The notes under the pieces: generated by a model
Told to the model about the DNA's origin: nothing
Seen by the model: the letters and a program-made list of their open reading frames with translations, nothing else
Databases searched by the model: none
From: Moraxellaceae bacterium
Lineage (GTDB): Bacteria; Pseudomonadota; Gammaproteobacteria; Pseudomonadales; Moraxellaceae
Length of the DNA: 64,000 bases
Assembly: GCA_029237815.1 (NCBI GenBank)
Contig: JAQZBP010000007.1
Coordinates: 56,265 to 120,264 of the forward strand
Direction of reading: 5' to 3'
Part shown: one piece after another, positions 36,309-48,276 of the stretch
Layout: the number at the start of each line of letters is the position of its first letter
Position numbering within the stretch: the stretch's first letter is position 1
Position numbers and translations under genes: made by a program

Positions 36309-36903
36309 CAGTCAGTACCTTCAGCAGGTACGGCACGATTTCCGGGGGCGGCAACACGGCGTCGACGACGCCGGTGGCAATGGCGGCTTCCGGCATGCTG
36401 CGTGCCTCCGCCGTGTCCGGCGACTGCGCCAGTACCAGGCCACCCTCGGCCTTTATTGTTCTTGTTCCTTCGGTGCCATCATCGTTGGCGCCGGTGAGGA
36501 TAACCCCGATGCATCGCTTGTGGTACAGGCGGGCAACGCTTGAGAACGTGACGTCTATCGAGGGCCGCGAATACTTCACCGGCGCCTCGATGCTCAGGCT
36601 GAAACTGCGATCCGATTCCACCAGCAGATGGTAATTGGCCGGGGCGATGTAGATGTGCCCGGGCTCGATCCTGTCCTTGTCCTCCACATCCCTGACCGTG
36701 AGCCCGGTCAGCTTGCCGAGGATACGTTCCAGGGCATTGCCGGAGTTCGGATGCTGGTGCTGCACGATCACCACCGGAAGGCGCCAGTCCTTCGGCAGCG
36801 CCCGCACCAGCTGCATCAGGACCTCCACGCCACCCCATGACGCGCCGATCACCACGATGTCATAAGGCTGGGGCCGTCTCGCGGACTCACGCCGACGCGC
36901 CAT
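36274..36903 (-). CDS. CheB-type protein-glutamate methylesterase, catalytic domain only
   Basis: 209 aa. Catalytic triad positions seen: Ser in VIGASWGG, His in VQHQHPNSG, Asp in ILTGANDDGTEG. There is no receiver domain, unlike standard CheB (about 350 aa). Removes methyl groups from glutamates (or deamidates) on receptors; here the target could be the coiled-coil signalling segment of the neighbouring kinase (inference). 11 nt downstream of the single-domain receiver gene. Confidence 0.9.
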   Translation of the reverse strand: MARRRESARRPQPYDIVVIGASWGGVEVLMQLVRALPKDWRLPVVIVQHQHPNSGNALERILGKLTGLTVRDVEDKDRIEPGHIYIAPANYHLLVESDRSFSLSIEAPVKYSRPSIDVTFSSVARLYHKRCIGVILTGANDDGTEGTRTIKAEGGLVLAQSPDTAEARSMPEAAIATGVVDAVLPPPEIVPYLLKVLTDGTGDAEHSHR

Positions 36904-36914
36904 GCCTCAACCCC

Positions 36915-37400
36915 TCAGCCGAGTTCAGGCGGCTCGCTACCCATGGCCTTGTGGAAGGCCTCGCGCGACTCCTGGCTCTTGCGCAACTTCTCCTCGAGGC
37001 GACGCTTCTGCTGGTCGAGCTCCAGGAAGAACTCGGCCTTGTGCACCATGATCTCCGGATTGAGCGGCTTGAACATGTAGTCGATCGCGCCGACGCCGTA
37101 GCCACGGGAGACATACTTCGCCTCCTTGCTGATGGCCGTCACGAAGATGATGGGCACCATCTTGGTCTTGTTGCTCTTGCGCATCAGCTCGGCGACCTCG
37201 AAGCCGTCCATGCCGGGCATCTGCACGTCGAGCAGCACCAGCGCCACCTCGTTCTTCATGAGGATGGCCAGCGCCTCGTTGCCGTTGTTCGCCTTGAGCA
37301 GGCTGCAGTCGACATCCTCGAGGATGGCCTCGAGGGCAACCAGGTTCGCGGGTTGATCGTCAACCAGCAGGATGTTTTGGTCTTTGCTCACGTTGTTCAC
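36915..37400 (-). CDS. Single-domain response regulator with coiled-coil tail
   Basis: 161 aa. Receiver 8-128 (LLVDDQPAN, LVLLDVQMPGMDG, YMFKPLNPE) very like the receiver of the REC-PAS-PilZ protein nearby, then a charged helical tail (LELDQQKRRLEEKLRKSQ). No DNA-binding domain. Probably a phosphate shuttle or protein-interaction output between the hybrid kinase and the CheB/CheR pair. 25 nt after cheR. Confidence 0.9.
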   Translation of the reverse strand: MNNVSKDQNILLVDDQPANLVALEAILEDVDCSLLKANNGNEALAILMKNEVALVLLDVQMPGMDGFEVAELMRKSNKTKMVPIIFVTAISKEAKYVSRGYGVGAIDYMFKPLNPEIMVHKAEFFLELDQQKRRLEEKLRKSQESREAFHKAMGSEPPELG

Positions 37401-37425
37401 CTCAAGAGCCGGGGTCGCCGGCTTC

Positions 37426-38258
37426 CTAAACGCGCTTGCGGTAGATGCGCTGTGCCTTGTCGATTACGTCGAAGTCGTCCGCGCAGGAAGCACAGCGCAG
37501 GCTTTCCTTGTTGCCGAGGCAGAGGGTTCCCCCGATGTCCAGGCTGTCGTGGAAAAGCTGGAAGACGCGCTTCTGCAACTCTGCGTTGAAATAGATCATC
37601 ACGTTGCGGCAGAAGATCACCTGCATCTCGCCGAAGACCTGGTCGGTGGCCAGGTCATGGTCGGCAAAGATGACGTTCTTCTTCAGCCGCGGATCCATGA
37701 TGACGTTGTCGTACTTGGCCGTGTAGTAGTCCGACATGGCCGCCTTCCCGCCGGCCTTCTGGTAATTTTCCGTGTATTTGCGCAGGTCGGCTACCGAATA
37801 GATCCCCTTTTTCGCCTTTTCCAGCACTTCCTTGTCGATATCGGTGGCATAGATCTGGCAGCGGTCGTACAGGCCCTCCTCTTCCAGGAGGATGGCCATG
37901 GAATAGATCTCCTCTCCGGTGGCCGACCCGGCATGCCAGATCTTGAGGAAAGGGTGGGTCCGGAGCACGGGCACCACCTTTTCGCGGAAGGCCCGGTAGA
38001 AGTCCGGGTCGCGGAACATCTCGGTCACGTTGATGGTCAGGTCCGAGAGCAGCGCCGCGAAGGCCTCTCCTTTATGGAGGATGCTGTGGATCAGCTCCCC
38101 CGCATGCTTGTAGTGCTTCAGGAGGATGTGCTGGTCCACACGCCGTTGCAGCGAAGCGCGGCTGTAGGCCCGGAAATCGTAGCCGTAGCGCTGGTAGATG
38201 GCCTCCAGCAGCAGTTGCAGCTCGATGTCCTCCGGGCGGGGGTCGTTGATCTCCTGGC

Positions 38259-38262
<4 letters not shown>
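37426..38262 (-). CDS. CheR-type protein-glutamate O-methyltransferase
   Basis: 278 aa from ATG 38262, which overlaps the kinase stop as ATGA. N-terminal CheR helical domain (LLLEAIYQRYGYDFRAYS), SAM-binding part with KIWHAGSATGEEIYSMAILLEE and ATDIDKEVLEKA, and VIFCRNVMIYF. Methylates receptor glutamates using S-adenosylmethionine. Two extra cysteines near the C-terminus (LRCASCADDF). No chemoreceptor, CheA or CheW lies in this window. Confidence 0.93.
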
Positions 38263-41897
<3,635 letters not shown>

Positions 41898-42293
41898 GCG
41901 GATGACCCCTGCAAGACGCGCCACGCATCAGGGCAGCGCGAAAGGAAACGAAGTCTTTGTATACAAGGAGTTGTGCTTGTTATTTGAAGGTCCGTGTGAC
42001 CTCGATTGCACGCTACCCGGATTCCGGAGGCCCCTCAAGTCCGTACCGCGCAAGAAGTAGCCGCCTGTCAGGGAATGGGCGGCGGGCCCCGGCCCTGCTG
42101 GCCGCGCAGGCGTTTTCTCCCGCTGATGATCGCGGCGTTTTGTCAGGCTCGTGTCCAGCCGGAATGGCGTCCGGAAATCGCGGGCGCGGCGCGCGAAAAG
42201 CGCATGCCGTCGGCCGGTTTTACCGCCGTGCACTTGTATTGACGCTCCGGAGGGTCGCCGATATGATGCGCGTCCTCTCGCGAGTGCCCCCAT
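41898..42293. other. 396-nt intergenic region between the hybrid kinase and the tRNA genes
   Basis: No gene seen. It holds the upstream region of the kinase operon on the left, including a perfect palindrome TTGTATACAA at 41957-41966 with a weak promoter-like pair around it (TTCAAA at 41988-41983 and TGTATA at 41965-41960, minus strand), and the tRNA promoter on the right at 42239-42267. The GC-rich middle shows nothing I can support. Confidence 0.6.
42239..42267 (+). promoter_or_regulatory. Strong sigma70 promoter of the tRNA-Cys/tRNA-Leu operon
   Basis: TTGACG (42239-42244), exactly 17 nt, TATGAT (42262-42267), followed by a GC-rich discriminator (GCGCGTCC) typical of stable-RNA promoters under stringent control. 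26 nt before the first tRNA. Confidence 0.85.
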
Positions 42294-42367
42294 GGCTGGG
42301 TGGCAGAGTGGTCATGCAGCGGACTGCAACTCCGCGTACGCCGGTTCAATTCCGACCCCAGCCTCCA
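42294..42367 (+). tRNA. tRNA-Cys (GCA)
   Basis: 74 nt including encoded CCA. Acceptor GGCTGGG pairs with CCCAGCC; anticodon stem GCGGA/TCCGC with loop CTGCAAC, anticodon GCA at 42326-42328; T-loop TTCAATT; discriminator T, as required for Cys. The T-stem has one C-A mismatch (42341 with 42355). Confidence 0.95.
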
Positions 42368-42426
42368 CTCCCGCTCTTCTGTCCTGCCGCCCCGGCAATC
42401 CTGCTCTTCCTCGCCTGCACACCCCT

Positions 42427-42515
42427 GCCCGGGTGGTGAAATTGGTAGACACAAGGGACTTAAAATCCCTCGGCCGGTAACGGCCGTACCGGTTCGACCC
42501 CGGTCCCGGGCACCA
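42427..42515 (+). tRNA. tRNA-Leu (UAA)
   Basis: 89 nt including encoded CCA. Acceptor GCCCGGG/CCCGGGC, anticodon loop with TAA between GGGA and TCCC, long variable arm (CGGCCGGTAACGGCCG) characteristic of class II tRNAs, T-loop TTCGACC, discriminator A. 59 nt after tRNA-Cys, under the same promoter. Confidence 0.96.
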
Positions 42516-42612
42516 TTCGCTCGCTCCTGTCCCGCCGTTTCCGTGCTCGCCCTGCCCCACGCCCGCAGTCTAGAATCCGCCGCCTTTTACAGGCTCACCG
42601 GCCAGCAAGGAC

Positions 42613-45600
42613 ATGGACATGCGCACAGCAGCCCTCGCCCAGCACCTGCGACAGCAACTCACCCCCACCCGGCGCCGCTACGGCAAGGTGTTCCTCGGCC
42701 TCTTCATTGCGTATTCGCTCCTGGGCGTCCTGGCCCTGCCGGGTGTCGTCGTGTCGCAGGCGCAGAAGTTCGTCGCGGAAAAGCTCGGGCTCGAGCTCGC
42801 GATCGAGAAGCTGTCGGTGAATCCCTGGCTGCTGGCGGTGCGTATCGACGGCCTTGCCGTGAAAGAGCCGGGCAAGGCGGGCGAGACCCTGGTCGCGGCA
42901 CGCAGTGTCTATGTCAACGCGCAGCTTTGGTCCTCGCTCTGGTTGCGGGGCGCCAGCCTCGCCGAGCTGGAGCTGCAGCAGCCTTATATAAATGCCCGCA
43001 TCCGCAAGGACGGCAGCATCAACCTGATGCAGCTGGTACCGCCCGACGACAAGGAAGACAGTGGTGACGCCAACTGGCGCATCGGCCGCCTGGCAGTGCA
43101 GCAAGGCCGTATCGCCTTCCGTGACGACACCCGGCCGACGCCGTTTGCCACGGAACTGCAGCCCCTCAACCTGACGCTTTCCGATCTCGCCTCGCGCCCC
43201 GACCGCGACGGTCTCTACACCCTCCACGCCGAAACCGGCGACGGCGAGGCGCTGGACTGGCGCGGCAGCCTCGCGATGCAGCCGGTGCGTTCCGAAGGCG
43301 AGCTGAGGATTTCCGGACTGAAGGCCACGACGCCCTGGCGCTACCTGCAGGACCAGCTGCCCCTGGTCGTGGAGGACGGCCTCATCGCCATCAGCGGCCA
43401 CTACCGCCTGACCGTGGACAACGGCACAGCCTTCGCGCTCAACCAGGGCCGCGTCGAGGTCGACCAGTTGAAATTGCGCCTGCGCGGCGACGCACCGCTG
43501 GCCCTGGCGCTCGGCAAGCTCGACCTCGATGGCGTGACGCTGGACTGGCCGCAGCAGAACGCCGGCTTCGCGACGCTCACCCTGCGCGATTTCGCGTTGA
43601 CCGACGCCGGCCGCGCCGGCAGCTACGCGGGTTTCGCCAGCCTCGGCCTGCGTGAAGGCCGCTTCCGCCCGGAGGGCCAACAGGTCGCGCTCCAGGAAAT
43701 CGCACTGCGCGACGTGCACCTCGCCGACAATGTGGAGACGCCGCTGCTCGTCCTGCCAGCCCTCACCCTCAGCGGGCTCGAGCTGGCCGGCGATGCCCGT
43801 ACCGCGCACGTGGCGCGCATCCTGCTGCAGGATGGTGACATCAGCGTGCGTCGCGAAAAGGACGGCAGCCTCAACTGGCAGAGCCAGCTCGACCTGCTGG
43901 CCTCGCGCTTCACCCGCGGCATGACGCTGCCGGCCGCCAGCGCCGCAGCCCCAGTCGCGAAAGGCGACAAACCAGCCACTGCCAGGCCCTGGGCTGCCAC
44001 GTTGGGCGCATTCGACCTGCGCAATTTCCGCGTCGGCGTCGTCGACCGCGTGCCGGCCACGCCCGTCGCCACCCGCCTGGAAAAAATCGCGCTGCAGCTG
44101 CTGCCCGGCCAGCAGGCAGGCCAACCGCATGCGCTGGACGGCAGCCTGGTAATCGGCACCGGCGGCACGCTGGCGCTGAAGGGCCGCTTTACCGGGCAGC
44201 CGCTCGCGGTGGATGCCGACCTCGACCTGACCGGCTTCCGCCTGCCGCCCTTCGCGCCTTACTTCGCCGACCTCGCCCGCTTCGCCCTCGAGGACGGTGC
44301 GCTCGACGTCGCCGGTCACTTCACCCTGAAGCAGGCGCCGAAACTGCAGGCAGGGTTCAGCGGCCGTGTCGCAGTGCGCGACTTCGCCGCCAACGACCTC
44401 GACCAGGACGAGCGCTTCCTGGCCTGGAAGCGCCTCGCCGCCAGCGGCATCGACTGGCGTCTCGCGCCGGGGCGTCTTGCCATTCGCGAGATCGAGGCCG
44501 AGCGGCCCTTCATGCGCGTGATCGTGGGCGCCGACAAGACCATCAACCTCAGCCGCGTGCTCGTCGCCGGCGATGCCACGACGCCGGCTGAGGTCAAGCC
44601 AACGACCGGCCCGGCCGTCGCCGACTCGCCGGCTTATCCGCTGCGCGTCGACCGCATCCGATTGCGCAACGGCGCCATGCTCTTCGCCGACCTCACGCTG
44701 AAGCCGCAGTTCGCCACCGGCATCCAGTCGCTGAATGGCGACATCACCGGCATCTCCAGCGACCCGGCCGCACGCGCCACGATCCGGCTCAAGGGCCGTG
44801 TCGACCAGTACGGTCGCGCCGACATTGGCGGCACGATGAGCCCGCTGGCCAGCGACCGCTTCACCGACATCAAGATCGGTTTCTCCGACCTCGAGCTCAC
44901 CACGCTGACGCCCTACTCGGCCAAGTTCGCCGGCTACCGCATCGACAAGGGCAAGCTCTCGCTGGATCTTGGCTACCGCATCCGCGACCGGCAGCTGGAG
45001 GCCACCAACAAGATCGTGTTCAACCAGCTCACGCTGGGCGAGAAGGTGGACAGCCCGGACGCCATGAACCTGCCGCTCAAGCTGGCGGTGGCCATCCTCA
45101 AGGACAAGGACGGCGTCATCGACGTCGACCTGCCGCTCACCGGCAGCCTCGACGATCCGCAGTTCCGCGTGGCGCCACTGGTGTGGAAGGCCTTCCTGAA
45201 CCTGGTGACCAAGGCGGCGACGGCGCCCTTCGCACTGATCGCCGGCCTGGTCGGCGGCGGCGACGACATGGACTCCCTCGCGTTTGCCGCCGGCGACGCG
45301 ACACTCACCCCCGGCAATGCCGAGAAGCTCGCGAAGCTGGCACTCGCGCTGGCGGAACGTCCTGCTCTCGGTGTCGAGATCCGCGGTGCTTTCGACCCCG
45401 AAGTCGATGCCCGGGCGTTACGCGCCGCGCGCTTCGAGGCCGCCTACCAGAAGCGCCTCGCGACAGGCGGCAAGCCGCGCAAGGTGCTGGAAGCCATGTT
45501 CACGGAGAAGCTGGGCGACGAGGCGCTGGCACGTCAGCGCGCCCTCGCCCTGAAGCCCGCCGGTGACGGGCAGGCCGCGCTACAGCTGGCGGAACAGGCT

Positions 45601-45813
45601 TACCTGGACGCCCTCCGCCAGGAGCTCGCGGCGCGCGAAACCGTCCTGGAGGGCGACCTGCGCCAGCTGGCGCTGGAGCGGGCACGGGTATTGCGCGCCC
45701 AGCTAGTCGAAGGCAGCGGCGTGGACGCCGCGCGGATATTTGTCCTGGAGCCCGTCACCGCCACGGCCGCAGACGGCAAGGTCGTCCTCAAGGTCGCACT
45801 GGCCGCCTCTTGA
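42613..45813 (+). CDS. AsmA-like DUF748 protein
   Basis: 1066 aa. One N-terminal membrane helix (about 27-48, FLGLFIAYSLLGVLALPGVVV), then a long periplasmic beta-rich body with repeated AsmA/DUF748 units (LAIEKLSVNPWLLAVRIDGLAV, IRKDGSINLMQLVPPDDKE in pieces, GYRIDKGKLSLDLGY, PLKLAVAILKDKDGVIDVDLPLTGSLDDPQF). The C-terminal 200 residues include an OmpA-like remnant (FAAGDATLTPGNAEKLAKLALAL). Such proteins bridge inner and outer membranes and are implicated in phospholipid transport (YhdP/TamB relatives). Stand-alone gene with its own terminator. Confidence 0.88.
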   Translation: MDMRTAALAQHLRQQLTPTRRRYGKVFLGLFIAYSLLGVLALPGVVVSQAQKFVAEKLGLELAIEKLSVNPWLLAVRIDGLAVKEPGKAGETLVAARSVYVNAQLWSSLWLRGASLAELELQQPYINARIRKDGSINLMQLVPPDDKEDSGDANWRIGRLAVQQGRIAFRDDTRPTPFATELQPLNLTLSDLASRPDRDGLYTLHAETGDGEALDWRGSLAMQPVRSEGELRISGLKATTPWRYLQDQLPLVVEDGLIAISGHYRLTVDNGTAFALNQGRVEVDQLKLRLRGDAPLALALGKLDLDGVTLDWPQQNAGFATLTLRDFALTDAGRAGSYAGFASLGLREGRFRPEGQQVALQEIALRDVHLADNVETPLLVLPALTLSGLELAGDARTAHVARILLQDGDISVRREKDGSLNWQSQLDLLASRFTRGMTLPAASAAAPVAKGDKPATARPWAATLGAFDLRNFRVGVVDRVPATPVATRLEKIALQLLPGQQAGQPHALDGSLVIGTGGTLALKGRFTGQPLAVDADLDLTGFRLPPFAPYFADLARFALEDGALDVAGHFTLKQAPKLQAGFSGRVAVRDFAANDLDQDERFLAWKRLAASGIDWRLAPGRLAIREIEAERPFMRVIVGADKTINLSRVLVAGDATTPAEVKPTTGPAVADSPAYPLRVDRIRLRNGAMLFADLTLKPQFATGIQSLNGDITGISSDPAARATIRLKGRVDQYGRADIGGTMSPLASDRFTDIKIGFSDLELTTLTPYSAKFAGYRIDKGKLSLDLGYRIRDRQLEATNKIVFNQLTLGEKVDSPDAMNLPLKLAVAILKDKDGVIDVDLPLTGSLDDPQFRVAPLVWKAFLNLVTKAATAPFALIAGLVGGGDDMDSLAFAAGDATLTPGNAEKLAKLALALAERPALGVEIRGAFDPEVDARALRAARFEAAYQKRLATGGKPRKVLEAMFTEKLGDEALARQRALALKPAGDGQAALQLAEQAYLDALRQELAARETVLEGDLRQLALERARVLRAQLVEGSGVDAARIFVLEPVTATAADGKVVLKVALAAS

Positions 45814-45831
45814 CCCCCGCACTTTCCCGCA

Positions 45832-45854
45832 AAGGCCCCACACGGGGCCTTTTT
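45832..45854 (+). terminator. Terminator of the DUF748 gene
   Basis: AAGGCCCC (45832-45839), loop ACAC, GGGGCCTT (45844-45851) and a T run to 45854. Confidence 0.9.
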
Positions 45855-46081
45855 CATTTCCTGCCTCCGGCGAGGGATAGCCAGGCGCCTGCCCGCCCGT
45901 TCCGCCCATCCGCCGGAATCGCCGGCGGAACGGCGGAATGTGCGCTGCGTCACAAATATTGGGCAGTCTTGGCTGGCCTGCATGACCGACACGGTCACCG
46001 GAGCGGTCAGCCTGTCCGGAAATGCAGCCCTAGGCATGGAGCCGTTGTTCATTCCCAAATCAACAAGAACCGGAGTCCAAC

Positions 46082-47455
46082 ATGGCTCAACGAACCACAC
46101 CGACCACACTTGCCATCGCCATTGCGTTGGCCAGCCTCGGCGGCAATGCCCTGGCCGAGAGCATCACTCCCAACCTGCAGGTCAACGGCTTCGTCACAGC
46201 CGGCGGCACCTGGATATCGGAGGACTATGGCAGCACCTACCTCGGCAATCCTTACCTGCCTGCCAGCGGTTTCGACGAGAAGGGCTCCTACCAGCACGAC
46301 AGCGTCCTGGGCATCCAGCTCAGCTATGCCTTCAACGACAAGGTCGACCTGGTCGGCCAGCTGGTGGCCAGCGGCCAGAACAATTATGAAACCGAAGCGG
46401 AATGGGCCTATGTCGCCTACCGGATCAATGACAACGTCCGAGTCCGTGCCGGCCGTTTCGCCGCTCCCTTCTTCATGTATACCGAATCGTTGCGGGTCGG
46501 ACAGTCCTATCCATGGGCACGCCCGCCAGTCGAGCTCTATGGCGGCATCCCGATCAACAGCATCAACGGCATCGACCTTCTGTACCGGCTGCCCGTCGGC
46601 GGCTGGAACCTGGACGCCCAGGTCATGCTGGGCGGTGCCGAGAACAGCTACGTCAAGATCGACAACAGCCGCGGTTTGAACATCAACCTCTCCAACGACG
46701 CGCTCTCCCTGCACGCCGGCTACAGTGAAAGCGACGTCGACATCAGCATTGCCAAGGATCCTTTCGGCAATAGCTCCGAACAACTGGCTTACCTGCTGAA
46801 CGCCTACGGTGTGGATATCGATACCGACGGTGAGGATGCCTCTTTCGCGGATGTCGGCTTCATATACGACGACGGTGCCTGGATGCTGTCAGGCGAATTC
46901 GGACAGCTGCGGATTAAAGGCTTTGCCTCCGACGTCGATGCCGGTTACGTGACCCTCGGGCACTACTTCGGCAAATGGCTGCCGTATGTGGTCGCTTCCA
47001 AGGTCAATACCGTGAAGGCAGACGAGTGCCTGTCCGAACTCGCTCCCGCCGTCAGCAATGCCGGTGCGCTCGCCGGCCAGGCCAGCGCGGCGCAGGCCCA
47101 GGCCGACGCCGCCGCGGCCACGCTCCTGGCGCAATACATGGGCACCTTCGATCCAGTCGATCTCGCCAACTACACCACGGCCGCCATTGTGGCGGCACAG
47201 GTGGGGCAAGCCGCCACGGATGCGGCAGCAGGTCAGGCCGCCCTCAACGGCGCGGCCGCGATCACTTGCGCCGGCAAGGAGCAGACCACCTACTCGGCCG
47301 GCTTCCGCTATGACGCCACCAAGAACGTCAGCGTGAAACTGCAGGTGGACCATGTGCGCGATTTCAACGGCACCCCAGGCTACTTCGCTGGCGCGGTTCC
47401 GCCTGCAGGCGACTCCGTGCAGGTCTTCAGCGTCAACATCAACGCGGCCTTCTAA
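46082..47455 (+). CDS. Outer-membrane porin with a Cys-flanked Ala-rich insertion
   Basis: 457 aa. Signal peptide MAQRTTPTTLAIAIALASL, cleavage after ALA; mature protein of alternating strands ending in a terminal Phe (VNINAAF), the outer-membrane barrel signature. Residues 316-396 form a stretch in which 30 of 81 residues are Ala, predicted helical, bounded by the only two cysteines (DECLSE and ITCAGK). In a barrel this would be one very long loop or a periplasmic extension held by a disulfide. The next gene, 12 nt away, encodes a PstS-like periplasmic protein, so the pair may take up an anion such as phosphate (inference). Confidence 0.85.
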   Translation: MAQRTTPTTLAIAIALASLGGNALAESITPNLQVNGFVTAGGTWISEDYGSTYLGNPYLPASGFDEKGSYQHDSVLGIQLSYAFNDKVDLVGQLVASGQNNYETEAEWAYVAYRINDNVRVRAGRFAAPFFMYTESLRVGQSYPWARPPVELYGGIPINSINGIDLLYRLPVGGWNLDAQVMLGGAENSYVKIDNSRGLNINLSNDALSLHAGYSESDVDISIAKDPFGNSSEQLAYLLNAYGVDIDTDGEDASFADVGFIYDDGAWMLSGEFGQLRIKGFASDVDAGYVTLGHYFGKWLPYVVASKVNTVKADECLSELAPAVSNAGALAGQASAAQAQADAAAATLLAQYMGTFDPVDLANYTTAAIVAAQVGQAATDAAAGQAALNGAAAITCAGKEQTTYSAGFRYDATKNVSVKLQVDHVRDFNGTPGYFAGAVPPAGDSVQVFSVNINAAF

Positions 47456-47467
47456 AGGGGAGACAGC

Positions 47468-47881
47468 ATGAATTTTCGTTTTCTCATGGCCACAGGCCTG
47501 CTTTCACTTGCTGCCGCCGCACAGGGCGAGCTCGTGATGGTCGCCAATCCCGGCATTTCCGTGGGCAAGCTCCCCCTCAGCCAGGTCAGCCGCATCTTCC
47601 TTGGCCAGACTGAGCAACTCCCCGACGGCAGCAAAGCCGTCCCGCTCAATGTCAGCGGTGCCACGGAGGATGAGTTCGCCCGCGAGATCCTGAAGAAAAG
47701 TCCCGAGCAGATCGAGAGGTACTGGGCCCGCATGGTCTTCACCGGCAAGGCAAAGCCGCCGCGCACAATCAAGCGCGACGAGGTGAAGGCACTGGTGGCC
47801 AGTACGCCTGGCGCCATCTCTTACCTAGACAGGAGCCAGGTGGACGGCAGCGTGAAAATCATCGCGATTTTCAGCGACTGA
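47468..47881 (+). CDS. Small PstS-like periplasmic substrate-binding protein
   Basis: 137 aa. Signal peptide (MNFRFLMATGLLSLAAAAQG) then one lobe resembling the PBP-like family: PGISVGKLPLSQVSRIFLGQTEQLPDGSKAVPLN in pieces, REILKKSPEQIERYWARMVFTGKAKPP, and VASTPGAISYLD. Only about half the length of PstS, as is usual for this small family, which is often encoded beside porins or sensor kinases. GGGGAGA lies 6-7 nt before the ATG. Ligand not determinable. Confidence 0.85.
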   Translation: MNFRFLMATGLLSLAAAAQGELVMVANPGISVGKLPLSQVSRIFLGQTEQLPDGSKAVPLNVSGATEDEFAREILKKSPEQIERYWARMVFTGKAKPPRTIKRDEVKALVASTPGAISYLDRSQVDGSVKIIAIFSD

Positions 47882-47900
47882 GCCTGTCGAGTACGCAACG

Positions 47901-47924
47901 AAAAAGCCCCGGAAGGGGCTTTTT
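47901..47924 (+). terminator. Terminator of the porin operon
   Basis: AAAAAGCCCC, loop GGAA, GGGGCTTTTT: 10-bp perfect stem with T run, 20 nt after the stop. Confidence 0.92.
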
Positions 47925-48009
47925 CCTTTTCGATGCAGGCGGCAGTCACTGCAGGGACTCCCCTGCTGGTGTCATGACATGACCAAGGACGAGAAGATGA
48001 GGGCGCGAC

Positions 48010-48276
48010 TCAGGGAATGGCGTCGACGGGCGGATGCTCTGCACAGAAAGCGCGCTTGCGCTGCAAGGGCAGTCGCTTCACTTCATGCTCGGCCTTCGAT
48101 GCCGTCGAGCGATCGGGAAATGCCACCATTGCAACCACCCGCACCGGTGGCCGTGCACGCGTGTAGCGGGCGCCCCTGCCGGCGGCGTGGGCGTCGAAGC
48201 GAGCCCGAACATCGACGGTAATGCCGGTGTAAAGACTGCCGTCGCTACACTCGAGGACGTAAAGAAACCAGCTCAT
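48010..48276 (-). CDS. GIY-YIG family protein (YhbQ-like)
   Basis: 88 aa from ATG 48276, overlapping the upstream stop as ATGA. GIY-YIG nuclease fold: WFLYVLECSDGSLYTGIT carries the paired Tyr motifs, then Arg in ARFDAHAAGRGARYTR and Glu in SKAEHEVKRLP. UPF0213/YhbQ proteins of about 90-100 aa are single-domain; DNA-repair or nuclease roles have been suggested. The longer upstream reading is out of character. Confidence 0.88.
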   Translation of the reverse strand: MSWFLYVLECSDGSLYTGITVDVRARFDAHAAGRGARYTRARPPVRVVAMVAFPDRSTASKAEHEVKRLPLQRKRAFCAEHPPVDAIP

